DNA of 64,000 nt from JAWVYT01 sp964605205 (GCA_964605205.1 CAZSBL010000001.1:1-64000); one strand, 5' to 3'; counted from the stretch's first letter, positions 46,805 to 57,999 are shown. Notes: generated by a model from the sequence alone, not told the origin. Translations and numbers: made by a program.

Positions 46805-48066
46805 GGGGCCCTCCGGATCACCAGCGACGCGTTGATTCCGCCGAACCCGAAGGAGTTGGAGAGACAGACCCGGGAGTGGTGGTCGCGGCCGGAGCCGGTG
46901 ACGTAGTCGAGGTCGCACTCGGCGCCCCCGTCGTGAAAGTTGACGGTGGGCGGGACCCAGTCGTGTTCCATGGCCAGGCAGGCGATGGCCACCTCCATGG
47001 CGCCGGAGGCGCCGAGGGCGTGGCCGTGGTAGGCCTTGGTGCCGCTCACCGGCACGTGGTAGGCGTGGTCCCCGAGGACCTGCTTGATGGCGTCGGTCTC
47101 GGTACTGTCGTTGAGGGGCGTGGACGAGCCGTGGGGATTCACGTAGTCGACCGTTTCGGGGGTCAGGCCGGCGGAGCGGAGCGCCAGGCGCATGGCCCGT
47201 GCGGCCTGGCTCCCATCGGGGCGGGGCGCGGTCATGTGATGGGCGTCGTTGGTGGTGCCGTAGCCGGCGAGCTCGCCGTAGATCCGGGCGCCTCGCTCCA
47301 CGGCCCGGTCCCAGCGCTCGAGGACCACGGTGCACCCGCCCTCGCCCATGACAAACCCGTCGCGGTCCTTGTCGAACGGGCGGCACGCGGCTTCGGGCTC
47401 GTTGTTCCGGGTGCTCATGGCGCGGATCAGGGAGAAGGCACCGAAGGAGAGGGGCGCCAGCGGCGCTTCCACACCGCCGGCCACGGCCACCTCACTGGTG
47501 CCGTCGCGGATCAGGCGGAACGCCTCACCGATGGCGATGGTGCCGGAGGCGCACGACATGGCGTTGGTGGCGTTGGGGCCGGTGAAGCCGAACTCGATGG
47601 CCACGCCACAGGAGGCGGCGCCTCCGAAGGTAGTGAGGGCGACCCGGGGGTCCACGGCCCGCTTCCCGCCCCTGACCAGGTTGACCACCTGCTCCTCGGC
47701 GTACGCCACGCCGCCGAGGGCGGAGCCGAACTGCACCGCCACCGCATCCGGATCGATGTGGTCGGGCTCGAGGGCGGCGTCGGCGAGGGCCATGCGGGTG
47801 GTGGCCACGGCGAAGTGCATGAACCGATCGAGGCGCCGGACCTTCTGCGCGTCCATGAAGTCGGCGGGGTCGAAGTCGTCGACCTCGGCCACGAGGTGGG
47901 AGCGCCACTGGCTCGGGTCGAAGCGGGTGGCTCGCCGGATCGGGGACCGGGCCGCGCGCAGGCCGGCCAGCAGCCCGTCGGGGCCGGAGCCCACGGCGGT
48001 GATGGGTCCGATGCCGGTGATCGCCACCCGGTGCGGCGCGCCATTGGGGTCCACATCGTCACGCAT
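46801..48066 (-). CDS. Beta-ketoacyl-ACP synthase II-like (FabF family)
   Basis: A 421-aa condensing enzyme. The Cys-His-His triad is complete: C172 in AMSCASGTIAIGEAF, H312 in YVNPHGSSTPLNDSTETDAI and H349 in AYHGHALGASGAME. Length and motifs are those of FabF/KAS II rather than FabH or a chain-length factor. No acyl carrier protein, FabG or FabD gene is next to it, so it is not the housekeeping fab cluster; it probably extends an acyl chain for a special product. Start at ATG 48066 by alignment; it overlaps the SRPBCC gene end by eight bases. Upstream and downstream genes are coupled. Confidence 0.92.
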   Translation of the reverse strand: MRDDVDPNGAPHRVAITGIGPITAVGSGPDGLLAGLRAARSPIRRATRFDPSQWRSHLVAEVDDFDPADFMDAQKVRRLDRFMHFAVATTRMALADAALEPDHIDPDAVAVQFGSALGGVAYAEEQVVNLVRGGKRAVDPRVALTTFGGAASCGVAIEFGFTGPNATNAMSCASGTIAIGEAFRLIRDGTSEVAVAGGVEAPLAPLSFGAFSLIRAMSTRNNEPEAACRPFDKDRDGFVMGEGGCTVVLERWDRAVERGARIYGELAGYGTTNDAHHMTAPRPDGSQAARAMRLALRSAGLTPETVDYVNPHGSSTPLNDSTETDAIKQVLGDHAYHVPVSGTKAYHGHALGASGAMEVAIACLAMEHDWVPPTVNFHDGGAECDLDYVTGSGRDHHSRVCLSNSFGFGGINASLVIRRAP

Positions 48067-48631
48067 CCGGGCCCTCCGCCCTCGGCTCCGTCTGGCCGTC
48101 GCCGGGCTCCGCCTGCGCCTGGCCGGTACCGGAGTGGAGCGTATCACCAGTGCCGTCCGGCTCCAGGGCCGCCTGGCGCTGGGCCTCGGCGCAGATGCCG
48201 TCGAGCGTACGCTGCGCGATGAAGCTGACGAAGTGCGGTCCGATGACGCGGTTCGCGGCGAAGCGGCTGATGAGCGGCCAGTCCGGACCGTCCCATTCGT
48301 GGGTGATCCGGACCACGGTGCCCTCGGTGGCGGGGAGGAAGATCCAGGCGACCTTCATCCCGGTGGTGATCCCATCGATGTGGTTGTAGCGGACGATGGG
48401 CTCGTCCGGGTCGGCCTCCATGTGAGACTTCCACCAGGTCGGCCACCGGAACGGCCCCGGGAAGTCGCGCCAGGCGGCCATCTCCACCACGCCGCGGCCG
48501 AAGCCGCGCTTTTCGCTGAAACGGACCCATCGGTAGTGGGGGAGGATCTCGGGCCACCGCTCGACGTCGGCGGCCACGCGGAAGACGATGTCGGCGGGCG
48601 CGACGGTCACCTGCTGGTCGATGCGGATCAT
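48059..48631 (-). CDS. SRPBCC (START/cyclase-like) protein
   Basis: A 190-aa protein with the helix-grip fold of SRPBCC proteins, including polyketide cyclases/aromatases: VAPADIVFRVAADVERWPEI, HYRWVRFSEKRG and WDGPDWPLISRFAANRVIGP are family-like strands and helices. After about residue 150 there is a low-complexity Glu/Gly/Gln/Thr tail. Such proteins bind hydrophobic ligands; in polyketide clusters they help cyclise or aromatise the chain. Its ATG overlaps the stop of the FAD oxidoreductase (ATGA). Confidence 0.83.
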   Translation of the reverse strand: MIRIDQQVTVAPADIVFRVAADVERWPEILPHYRWVRFSEKRGFGRGVVEMAAWRDFPGPFRWPTWWKSHMEADPDEPIVRYNHIDGITTGMKVAWIFLPATEGTVVRITHEWDGPDWPLISRFAANRVIGPHFVSFIAQRTLDGICAEAQRQAALEPDGTGDTLHSGTGQAQAEPGDGQTEPRAEGPDA

Positions 48632-49893
48632 GGACGCTCCGGGTCGGGGGGAAAGAGGAAGCTCGATACCACGGCGGTCGAAAGCAAGGACCGGGGTGGG
48701 CGCAGGTCGCCGGTGACATCGATGAGCCGATCCATGGCGGGCCGTGCGTCGGCCAGGCGGCCGATTACCGGATTGGCGAGCCACGGTCGGGAGACCACGG
48801 CCTCGACCAGTCGCTGGACCCGCCGGACCGGGCGGGTCAGGGAGCGCCTGGCGGTGGCGTAGCGCCGGAGGGCCGTATCGAGGGCCCGGTGTTCGGCCTC
48901 CACACGGTCGGCGGCCCGGGGGGTCCCGGCCAGCACCGGGCCGACGAAGCTCGCCAACCGCTCGGCGGCCGCCATGGCGTGGTAGATCCCCTGGCCGGTG
49001 AACGGGTCGTAGTAGCCGGCGGCATCGCCTACGAGGGCCGCGCCGTGGGCCACGGGCGATCGGGTCGGCCAGTCGAAGGGGCCGGAAGCCAGAAGGCCGT
49101 CGATGGGCAGGTCGCCGAACCGTTGTCGCACCGACGGCACGCGCTCGAGCCAGCCGCGGAAGAAGGGCTCGGCGCCAGCGCGGAGACCTTCGCTGTGGTC
49201 GTCGTCGACCACCAGCGTGAGGTTGTACCGGGGCCCGGCCGGTGCCACGCCGAGCACGCCGCCGCGCAGGACGTGCATCTCGCCGTGCCGCATGAGAGTC
49301 GCTCCGGCCTGGCCGCCGGGTTGGGTCATGTGGGCGGTGAGGGAGACCTTGCGGAGCCGGGGCGGGCGGCGGATCACGCCGAGCTGTCGTGCCACCACGG
49401 ACCGGAGCCCGTCGGCGCCCACTACCAGGCGGGCCGTGAGGCGCTCCCCTTCGCGGGTGACCACGCCACGCACCCGGCCCGGGGCCGGACCCGACGGATC
49501 GGCGCCGTCTTTCTCACGGGCCAGGCCGGTGACGTGGGCCTGCCGCAGGCGGCACCCCGCCTCGACGGCCGCGTCGACCAGGATGGCGTCGAGGATCCGT
49601 CGCTCGAGGGCCAGCGCGGTACGGTCGAGCCGGCCCGTGGCGACGCCGCCATCGGGCGCCACGATCTGCCACCGCTCGATGGGAGTGGCGGGTTCCCGGA
49701 CGCGCGCGAGGAGCCCGATCCGTTCCAGGAGGAGCGTGGCGGCGGCGCTCATGCAGTCACCGCACGGCTTCGGCCGGGGGAACCGGGCGCGGTCGAGAAG
49801 GAGCACGTCGAGGCCCTGCCGGGCCAGGAGGAGCCCGGTGATGGCGCCGCCCGGCCCGGCGCCGACCACGATGACATCGGCCGTGGGGCGCAT
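48628..49893 (-). CDS. FAD-dependent oxidoreductase, geranylgeranyl reductase-like
   Basis: A 421-aa flavoprotein of the PHBH/geranylgeranyl-reductase superfamily. The N-terminal Rossmann motif VVGAGPGGAITG, the PKPCGDCMS segment (family conserved KPCGx), GADGLRSVVARQLG and VGDAAGYYDPFTGQGIYHAM (second FAD motif) are clear. Homologs reduce isoprenoid double bonds or hydroxylate aromatic or polyketide substrates. In many bacteria a similar oxidoreductase is paired with a methyltransferase beside a type III polyketide synthase; no such synthase is here. Start ATG 49893 is one base after the methyltransferase stop. Confidence 0.88.
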   Translation of the reverse strand: MRPTADVIVVGAGPGGAITGLLLARQGLDVLLLDRARFPRPKPCGDCMSAAATLLLERIGLLARVREPATPIERWQIVAPDGGVATGRLDRTALALERRILDAILVDAAVEAGCRLRQAHVTGLAREKDGADPSGPAPGRVRGVVTREGERLTARLVVGADGLRSVVARQLGVIRRPPRLRKVSLTAHMTQPGGQAGATLMRHGEMHVLRGGVLGVAPAGPRYNLTLVVDDDHSEGLRAGAEPFFRGWLERVPSVRQRFGDLPIDGLLASGPFDWPTRSPVAHGAALVGDAAGYYDPFTGQGIYHAMAAAERLASFVGPVLAGTPRAADRVEAEHRALDTALRRYATARRSLTRPVRRVQRLVEAVVSRPWLANPVIGRLADARPAMDRLIDVTGDLRPPRSLLSTAVVSSFLFPPDPERP

Positions 49894-49894
49894 G

Positions 49895-50614
49895 TCAGGC
49901 CTCCGCCCGGAGCACGAGCCGGTAGAAGGGGTGGCGGTGGACGGTGGCCCGGAGCTCGGCCGTGTGGGCGAGCTCGAGGAGCTCCGTGGGGGTGAACGAC
50001 CGGCGCACCGAGAGGGGTCCATCGTGCCGCGTCACGAGGTTGCCGCGCCAGACCGTGGCGGCCAGGAGTCGGGCGCCGAGGTAGTTCGGCAGCGCACGCT
50101 CCAGCTCCCCCACCAGGATCCGCCCGCCCCGGGCGACCCGGGCCGCCTCGCGCAGGAGGGTGGTGAGGTCGGGCCCGTCCATGTGGTGGAGCGTCATCCC
50201 GAGGTGGACCAGGTCGAAGGCGCCGTCCCGGAAGGGGAGGCGGAGCCCATCGCCGCGGACCAGCCCGATACGGGGCTCCCGTTCGCGGGCAGCGGCGAGG
50301 GTCCGGGCATGGACGTCGAGGCCGGTCACGTGGGCCGGCCGGCCCCGGCGCCGTGCCCAGCGGGCGATGGCGGCGGCCAGGTCGGCGGCGCCGGTCCCCA
50401 CGTCGAGGACCCGGGCCGGCCCGGACGCCGGAGCCACCGCCTCGTCGCCGGGAGCCGGGAGCGCCCACGGCAGGTGGCGCAGGAGCGCGCGCCGGGCGCC
50501 GAGCCAGCGGTTCACGGCCACGATGTGCCCGAGGGCCGAGCGGAGCGCGTCCGGATCCACGTCCGCCGCGTCCATCCGCTCCGGCGTCTCCACGGCGCGG
50601 TCGAGGCGCGTCAT
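49895..50614 (-). CDS. Class I SAM-dependent methyltransferase
   Basis: A 239-aa methyltransferase. Motif I VLDVGTGAADLAAAI, the acidic residue in VTGLDVHART, and motif DLVHLGMTLHHMDG (post-II) are standard for class I enzymes; the LGMTLHHM segment is like that of small-molecule methyltransferases in polyketide and ubiquinone pathways. The first 30 residues are a helical lid. Its ATG overlaps the stop of the BamA-like gene (ATGA, 50612-50616). The acceptor is unknown; a hydroxyl or carboxyl of the product made by the neighbouring enzymes is the natural guess. Confidence 0.9.
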   Translation of the reverse strand: MTRLDRAVETPERMDAADVDPDALRSALGHIVAVNRWLGARRALLRHLPWALPAPGDEAVAPASGPARVLDVGTGAADLAAAIARWARRRGRPAHVTGLDVHARTLAAAREREPRIGLVRGDGLRLPFRDGAFDLVHLGMTLHHMDGPDLTTLLREAARVARGGRILVGELERALPNYLGARLLAATVWRGNLVTRHDGPLSVRRSFTPTELLELAHTAELRATVHRHPFYRLVLRAEA

Positions 50615-52440
50615 CAGTGGGGGAAGTGCAGGAGGCTACCGGTGATCGGCGGGATGCGGGAGCGGCCGATCCGCGGATCGAGGAACGGCGCGGACACGCC
50701 CAGGTACTCACCGACTCCGATCAGGAGCTGGAAATCGCCGAGGCGCGAGTCGGGGCCGATGGGGACCGCGACATCGATCCGATAGGTGTTCGTCCCGCCG
50801 GCCGGGAAGTTGATCCGGAGCCCGGTCCCGAGGGTGCCGCGCCAGCCGGAGTCGATCCCGAACGGCGCGTCGCCGGGCCACATCCGGCCCACGTCCAGGA
50901 AGAGCGATGTACCGATGTCCGCTACGTCCGGCAGCAGCCACTCCTGGTGCCAGCGGTCCTCTACGTTGAAGACCAGGCGGCGCCCCCCGGGAAACGCCTC
51001 GTCCGCCCAGCCGCGGAGAGCCTGCCTGCCGCCCAGCGTCAGCTGGAACGGGATCTCGGAGTTCCAGCCGCCGGCCGCGGCCGCGCGGAAGAGGAGCGTG
51101 TGATTCCGGACCGCGTCGGGCTCCAGGTAGAGCAGCACCTCCCCTTCGGTCAGGAGGTCCCTCATCTCCGGCTCGCCCGGCTCCGTGTGGTAGTCGCGGC
51201 GGCTGTCGAACCGGACCCGGGACGCGACGAAGAGCTCCGGCGGGCCCGCGGCCACGTAGAAGTCGCTGGCCAGGTACATGTCGTTGTCGGTCCGGAACCC
51301 GGGCAGCGCCCGGGCCACGGCCAGGTCGATCTCGGCGCCCAGCCGAACGTCCTCGTCGCCGTCGAAGCTGTCGAGGCCCGATCGCTGCTGCCAGGTGATG
51401 TTCCGCTTCCCGAGCAGGAACACGCCCCGGACGTTCTCCAGCGGTCGGGTCAGCTCGAGCACCGGCTCCCGCAGCGCGGGTGATACGAGCTCGCGCTCGT
51501 CGTAGGCGCTTCCCATCACCCTGGTGATGGCGGTGGCCGGGTCGTGCGGATAAGAGAGCCGCTGCACGCTGACCCCGCCGCCCAGCATGGTCAGGTTGCC
51601 CCGCTCGCCGAACCGACGGATCCCGGCCACGTGGAACCCCTGCCGCCGGAGCGGGACGAGGATCCGGCAGCTCGGGCCGTCGGCCGGGCAGTCGGGGCCC
51701 CGGGGCAGCACGTAGTCGAACAGACGGTCCCGGTAGTGGAACCACTCCCGCATCGCCCAGGTGCCCATCTCCCCCAGGAAGGGGTAGCGGATCTCCTGGT
51801 GGATCAGGTTCCCGGCCCGGGTCTTCCCGGCGGCCACCGTCAGGTCCCATCGCGTACGGAAGAGCTGCGGGGTGTTGTACCGTAGACCGTACGCCCGCGT
51901 GGGCTCCATGGCCTCGTAGAAGAACTCGAGCATCTGCCCGGTCCCCAGGATGTTCTTTTCCCGGACCGCCAGCTTCTCGAATTCGAGCTCACCACTTATG
52001 TCGTATTGGATCTCGACCTGCGTGGTCCACTCGTCCTCGGTGTCCACAATCACGTGCCAGCTGCCGTCTTCCTGCCGAATGCCGTAGACATCGGCGTGCG
52101 CGATGAAGTCGTAGGCCCGCAGCAGGCGCCCGGACTCCTCCAGCAGGACGGGATCGTAGCACTGGCCTCGCCCGAAGAGCAGCTCGCGACCGATGAACTC
52201 CTTGCCGGTCCGGACGTGGAGCTTGTTCGCCAACGAGTACGCCCACCGGAACCGGGCGTCGAGACCCGGGTCCGAGGTGTCGAAGATCGAGTGGTTGTCT
52301 ACGAAGATCTCCTCGATCACCCCGTTCGCACACGTGTCCGCGGCCCCCTCCTGCCCCGCCGCCGGCACCGCCACGAGAACGGCCAGTACGGTGGCAGAAA
52401 GGAGCCCGAGACGGCGCACGCTGGCAGCTCGAAAGCTCAT
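50614..52440 (-). CDS. BamA/TamA-like outer-membrane beta-barrel protein
   Basis: A 608-aa protein with a signal peptide (LLSATVLAVLVAVPAAGQ), one POTRA-like domain (about residues 40-125, FVDNHSIFDTSD and the like) and a C-terminal beta-barrel. The barrel has the surface-antigen pattern (LTLGGRQALRGWADEAFPGG, the RGW/VRGY-like lid motif) and a long series of amphipathic strands. It is shorter than BamA, which has five POTRA domains, so it is more likely a specialised exporter or TpsB-like protein. It is first in an operon of biosynthetic genes, an uncommon neighbour for such a barrel. Two cysteines in GPDCPADGPSC may form a disulfide. Confidence 0.85.
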   Translation of the reverse strand: MSFRAASVRRLGLLSATVLAVLVAVPAAGQEGAADTCANGVIEEIFVDNHSIFDTSDPGLDARFRWAYSLANKLHVRTGKEFIGRELLFGRGQCYDPVLLEESGRLLRAYDFIAHADVYGIRQEDGSWHVIVDTEDEWTTQVEIQYDISGELEFEKLAVREKNILGTGQMLEFFYEAMEPTRAYGLRYNTPQLFRTRWDLTVAAGKTRAGNLIHQEIRYPFLGEMGTWAMREWFHYRDRLFDYVLPRGPDCPADGPSCRILVPLRRQGFHVAGIRRFGERGNLTMLGGGVSVQRLSYPHDPATAITRVMGSAYDERELVSPALREPVLELTRPLENVRGVFLLGKRNITWQQRSGLDSFDGDEDVRLGAEIDLAVARALPGFRTDNDMYLASDFYVAAGPPELFVASRVRFDSRRDYHTEPGEPEMRDLLTEGEVLLYLEPDAVRNHTLLFRAAAAGGWNSEIPFQLTLGGRQALRGWADEAFPGGRRLVFNVEDRWHQEWLLPDVADIGTSLFLDVGRMWPGDAPFGIDSGWRGTLGTGLRINFPAGGTNTYRIDVAVPIGPDSRLGDFQLLIGVGEYLGVSAPFLDPRIGRSRIPPITGSLLHFPH

Positions 52441-52615
52441 GGGATCGGGTGGATTCCAGGTCCTCGGGGTCGGGGTGGGAGAATCGCGCAACCGGACGCC
52501 GCACGCAAGCGCGGAACGGCGCCTGATCGCCTTGCCATGGGCTGGCGCCAGCGATAGCCTTCGCATGCTCGAGTACGCGCACGATACAGACACGCGCAAT
52601 GGATAGAGGCACACC

Positions 52616-54895
52616 ATGTCAGACCGTAAGCGGGAAGCGCTGGAATATCACATCCAGGGGCGGCCCGGCAAGATACAGGTAGTACCGACGAAACCCGTCA
52701 GCACGCAGCGCGACCTCTCCCTGGCGTACAGCCCCGGGGTGGCGGAGCCGTGCCTGGCGATCCAGGAGAACCCGGAAGACGTGTTCAAGTACACCGCCCG
52801 GGGGAATCTGGTGGCGGTGGTCTCGAACGGCACCGCTGTGCTGGGGCTGGGCAATCTCGGGGCGTTGGGCTCGAAGCCGGTGATGGAGGGGAAGGGCGTG
52901 CTGTTCAAGCGGTTCGCCGACATCGATGTCTTCGATATCGAGGTGGACACGGAGGATCCGGATGAGGTAGTGGATTTCTGCACGCTTATGGAGCCCACGG
53001 TTGGCGGGATCAACCTGGAGGACATCAAGGCGCCGGAGTGTTTCCATATCGAGGAGGCGCTGAAGGAGCGGCTCGAGATCCCGGTGTTCCACGATGACCA
53101 GCACGGGACGGCGATCATCAGCGGCGCAGGCTTGATGAACGCGCTGGAGATCGTGGGGAAGAAGATCGAGGACGTGAAGATCGTGTTCAGCGGGGCGGGC
53201 GCATCGGCCATCGCCACGGCCAACCACTATGTGACCATGGGAGCCCGTCGCGAGAACATCTGGATGTGTGACAGCACGGGGCTGATCACGAAGGAGCGAG
53301 AGGGGTCGCTGAACAAGTACAAGGCGGCGTACGCCCAGGACTCGCCGGAGAGTGATCTCCGGGCGTGCATGGAGGGAGCCGACGTGTTCGTGGGGCTGAG
53401 CGTGAAGGGTCTGGTGGACGGCGAGATGGTGAAGTCGATGGCCGACAAGCCGATCATCTTCGCCCTGGCCAATCCGGACCCGGAGATCCTGCCGGAAGAG
53501 GTGAACGCCGTTCGGGACGACGCCATCATGGCCACGGGCCGGAGCGACTACGACAACCAGGTCAACAACGTGCTCGGCTTTCCGTTCATCTTCCGGGGCG
53601 CGCTGGATGTGCGAGCCCGGGCCATCACCGACAACATGAAGCTGGCGGCGACCCACGCGCTGGCGGAGCTGACGCGGCAGGACGTGCCGGAGTCGGTGGC
53701 GCACGCGTACGGCGAGGAGAAGTTCGAGTTCGGGCCCCGCTACATCATCCCGAAGCCGTTCGACTACCGGGTGCTGCTCTGGGTGGCGCCGGCGGTGGCG
53801 CGTGCGGCGATCGAGGATGGTGTGGCCCGACACGAGCTGGAGCCGGAGGAGTATCGGACCATGCTGGAGGCGCGGCTCGGGCGTCGCCGCGAGGTGATGC
53901 GGGACCTGATGCTGATCGCGAAGCGGGATCCCCACCGGATCGTGTACCCGGATGGGGAGAACGACCGCGTGATCCGGGCGGTCCGCCAGGCGGTGGATGA
54001 GGGGATCGTGCGGCCGGTGCTGCTGGGCCGAGGGGATCGGATCCGCGAGCGCGCCGAAGAGCTGGGGGTCAGCCTGGACGGCGTGGAGGTGGTGGATCCG
54101 AACGCGGAAGAGGAGGTGCAGGAGCGGTATGCCCGGAGGCTGTTCGAGGCTCGGCAGCGGAAGGGCCTCACGCTGGGCGAGGCCCGGGAGCGGCTCCGGC
54201 AGACCAAGTACTTCGGCTACATGATGGTGGCGGAGGGTGACGCGGATGGCGCCGTGGCCGGTGTGGACTCGCACTATCCGGAGACGATCCGGCCCGCGCT
54301 GGAGTGTATCGGTACGGCCCCGCCGGTGGACCACGTGGCGGGGCTCTACATCATGGCGCTCCAGAACGACCTGATCTTCTTCGCCGACACCACCGTCAAC
54401 ATCGATCCCGATGCGGAGACGCTGTCGGAGATCGCGCTGATGGCGGCGGATTTCGTCGAGCGGCTGGGGATCGCCCCCCGGATCGGCATGCTGTCGTTCT
54501 CCAACTTCGGCTCGAGCCGTGTGCCGGAGGCGCAGAAGGTGCGTGATGCCGTCGCACTGGTACGGGAGAAGCGACCGGAGCTCAAGATCGATGGCGAGAT
54601 GCAGGCGGATACCGCCGTGGTCGAGGAGATCCTGGAGGAGCGCTATCCGTTCAACACCATGGGCGGGACGGCGAACGTGCTGATCTTCCCGAACCTGGGC
54701 GCGGCGAACGTGGCGTACAAACTGCTGTCCCGGATCGGGGGTGCCGAAGCCATCGGCCCGGTGCTCATGGGGATGGCGAAGCCCGTCCATACGCTGCAGC
54801 GCGGGAGCGAGGCGGCGGATGTGGTGAACCTGACGGCGCTGGCCGTGGTGGATGCACAGCGGAGCAGCCGTCTGGCCGAGATCGAGGACAACTAG
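52616..54895 (+). CDS. maeB: NADP-dependent malic enzyme with phosphotransacetylase-like C-terminus
   Basis: A 759-aa MaeB-type enzyme that decarboxylates malate to pyruvate with NADP. The N-terminal malic domain (SLAYSPGVAEPC, FKYTARGNLVAVVSNGTAVLG, NLEDIKAPECFHIEE, VFHDDQHGTAII, GAGASAIA) is followed from about residue 430 by a phosphate acetyltransferase-like domain (RIVYPDGENDRVIRAV, GGTANVLIFPNLGAANVAYK), which in MaeB is regulatory and binds acetyl-CoA. pckA follows after 35 bases, so the two C4-to-C3 enzymes sit together. Ribosome site is modest (GAGGCAC). The end of the gene is duplicated (see repeat). Confidence 0.96.
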   Translation: MSDRKREALEYHIQGRPGKIQVVPTKPVSTQRDLSLAYSPGVAEPCLAIQENPEDVFKYTARGNLVAVVSNGTAVLGLGNLGALGSKPVMEGKGVLFKRFADIDVFDIEVDTEDPDEVVDFCTLMEPTVGGINLEDIKAPECFHIEEALKERLEIPVFHDDQHGTAIISGAGLMNALEIVGKKIEDVKIVFSGAGASAIATANHYVTMGARRENIWMCDSTGLITKEREGSLNKYKAAYAQDSPESDLRACMEGADVFVGLSVKGLVDGEMVKSMADKPIIFALANPDPEILPEEVNAVRDDAIMATGRSDYDNQVNNVLGFPFIFRGALDVRARAITDNMKLAATHALAELTRQDVPESVAHAYGEEKFEFGPRYIIPKPFDYRVLLWVAPAVARAAIEDGVARHELEPEEYRTMLEARLGRRREVMRDLMLIAKRDPHRIVYPDGENDRVIRAVRQAVDEGIVRPVLLGRGDRIRERAEELGVSLDGVEVVDPNAEEEVQERYARRLFEARQRKGLTLGEARERLRQTKYFGYMMVAEGDADGAVAGVDSHYPETIRPALECIGTAPPVDHVAGLYIMALQNDLIFFADTTVNIDPDAETLSEIALMAADFVERLGIAPRIGMLSFSNFGSSRVPEAQKVRDAVALVREKRPELKIDGEMQADTAVVEEILEERYPFNTMGGTANVLIFPNLGAANVAYKLLSRIGGAEAIGPVLMGMAKPVHTLQRGSEAADVVNLTALAVVDAQRSSRLAEIEDN

Positions 54896-54904
54896 GACAA
54901 CTAG
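54887..54904. repeat. 9-bp tandem duplication giving double stop codon
   Basis: GACAACTAG is repeated twice. The first copy ends maeB (Asp-Asn-stop) and the second reads Asp-Asn-stop again in the same frame. Read-through of the first stop would add only two residues. Confidence 0.95.
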
Positions 54905-54930
54905 CGAGACGATAGACAAAGGACAGGCAA

Positions 54931-56517
<1,587 letters not shown>

Positions 56518-56562
56518 TACCTGGGTGCGCCCTCCTCTTGATGGGGGATGAAGGTCCAGGCG

Positions 56563-57999
56563 TCAGCCCGGGGCTCCTCCGAGGAGTGGGCGGCTCTCGT
56601 CGAGTCGGGTGCGGAGGTCGGCCTCCGGCAGCGTCAGCAGCGCGGTGACGGCGTCGGGGTCGAGGCGGCGTCGGCCGCCGAGGGTGAACACGCGGAGCAC
56701 CCGGGCGGTGCGGTAGAGCTCGTCGGCCACGGCGGGCAGCCCCATGAGACCGGCCCGGCCCCGGGCGCCCAGGCGGAGCACCTCGCCGCCGCGACGGTGG
56801 ACCAGGAGGTCGAGGCGGAACATGGCGGGCTTCTCCGGATAGTCGATGAAGACGCACCCCGGCGGCAGCTCGAGCTCCTGGGCGAGGCGGTCTTCCGCGC
56901 GTCGCTTGAGGGGGGTATCGCTGGTGGCCCAGCCGCCGGGCTCCGAGCCCAGATCGGCGGCCACCACCTCCAGCGCCCGCTTGGGGAGGCGTCGGCGCTG
57001 GAGGGCGTCCACGAAGCCGGCGACGCGCTGCCGCGCGGTGTCGGCCCCGTCGGCGCCCGCCGCGAGGCCACCGGGTGGCGGGGCCGGGGCCCGGCCGGCG
57101 TCGTGGGTGCCAGCCCGGTCGGCCAGGAGGAAGAGGAGCGCCTCGTCGGTCTTGCCCACCAGCTCGTCGGCGTCGATGAGTCCGGCTTTCAGGGCATCGA
57201 AGACGATCCGCTTGTAGAGCACGGTGCCCGCGCGCACGGCGTGGTGCCAGTAGACGTTGCGGAACATCTGGTACTTGGCGAAGAGCAGCGACTCGAGGGC
57301 CGCGACGCCCTTCTCGTGGACGCCGATCTCCGGCGGCCCGCCGTCGGGCGGGGTGAGCACCATGAGCGCGTGCAGGAGCCGGTCCACGTCCACCTCGCCG
57401 TAGGGGACACCGCAGAACCGGGCGTCACGCTTGAGGTATTCGACCTTGTCCAGGTCCAGCGACCCGCTAACCAGCCCCTGGAGCGGTGAGCCGCTCCGGC
57501 CCCGGATCAGCGACTCCACCCGCTCCACGCCGTCGGGCGCCACCGACTCCAGCGCGGCCCGGACATCCGGGTCGCGGAGGAACCGTCCGGTGAGCGCTTC
57601 GTGGTGCCCCGGGATCAGCGGCTCCTCGATCTCCTCCAGTGCGTGGGAGAACGGGTAATGGCCGACATCGTGGAGGAGACCGGCCAGCGGTACGAGACGT
57701 CGCTCGACCGGATCGATCTCATCCAGGGCGCCCCGCTCCGCCATCCCGTCGATGGCCCGGCGCATGAGGTGGTAGACGCCCAGGGCGTGGTCGAACCGGG
57801 AATGGTGCGCGCCCGGGTAGACCAGGTGGGCGAGGCCGAGCTGGCGTATGTAGCGCAATCGCTGGAACGCGCCACTGTCCACCACGGCGCGGGCGGTCGG
57901 CGCAAGGGTTATGGTGCCCCAGAGGGGGTCGCGGACCACCACCTCGTTGGTGGCGGCCGGCTGGTCGGCGGCCGGTCGCGATGGGGGGATGGCGTTCAT
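56563..57999 (-). CDS. HD-domain phosphohydrolase, SAMHD1-like
   Basis: A 478-aa protein. The HD motif is H-HD-D: YPGAHHSRFDHALG, then LAGLLHDVGHYPFSHALEE and the distal aspartate in SGSLDLDKVEYLKRDARFCG, a layout seen in dNTP triphosphohydrolases and SAMHD1. Residues 1-160 hold the catalytic core; from about 360 on there is a long Arg/Ala-rich C-terminal part without known domain. It probably hydrolyses nucleoside triphosphates in the cytoplasm, possibly restricting dNTP level. Alone on its strand, 45 bases from pckA; 236 bases without gene separate it from the PP2C gene. Confidence 0.87.
   Translation of the reverse strand: MNAIPPSRPAADQPAATNEVVVRDPLWGTITLAPTARAVVDSGAFQRLRYIRQLGLAHLVYPGAHHSRFDHALGVYHLMRRAIDGMAERGALDEIDPVERRLVPLAGLLHDVGHYPFSHALEEIEEPLIPGHHEALTGRFLRDPDVRAALESVAPDGVERVESLIRGRSGSPLQGLVSGSLDLDKVEYLKRDARFCGVPYGEVDVDRLLHALMVLTPPDGGPPEIGVHEKGVAALESLLFAKYQMFRNVYWHHAVRAGTVLYKRIVFDALKAGLIDADELVGKTDEALLFLLADRAGTHDAGRAPAPPPGGLAAGADGADTARQRVAGFVDALQRRRLPKRALEVVAADLGSEPGGWATSDTPLKRRAEDRLAQELELPPGCVFIDYPEKPAMFRLDLLVHRRGGEVLRLGARGRAGLMGLPAVADELYRTARVLRVFTLGGRRRLDPDAVTALLTLPEADLRTRLDESRPLLGGAPG

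Noticed and set aside
46876..48222. 448-codon plus-strand frame across the ketoacyl synthase
   Set aside because: Antisense of the FabF-like gene, whose catalytic triad is intact; the plus frame is repetitive Val/Gly/Asp sequence.
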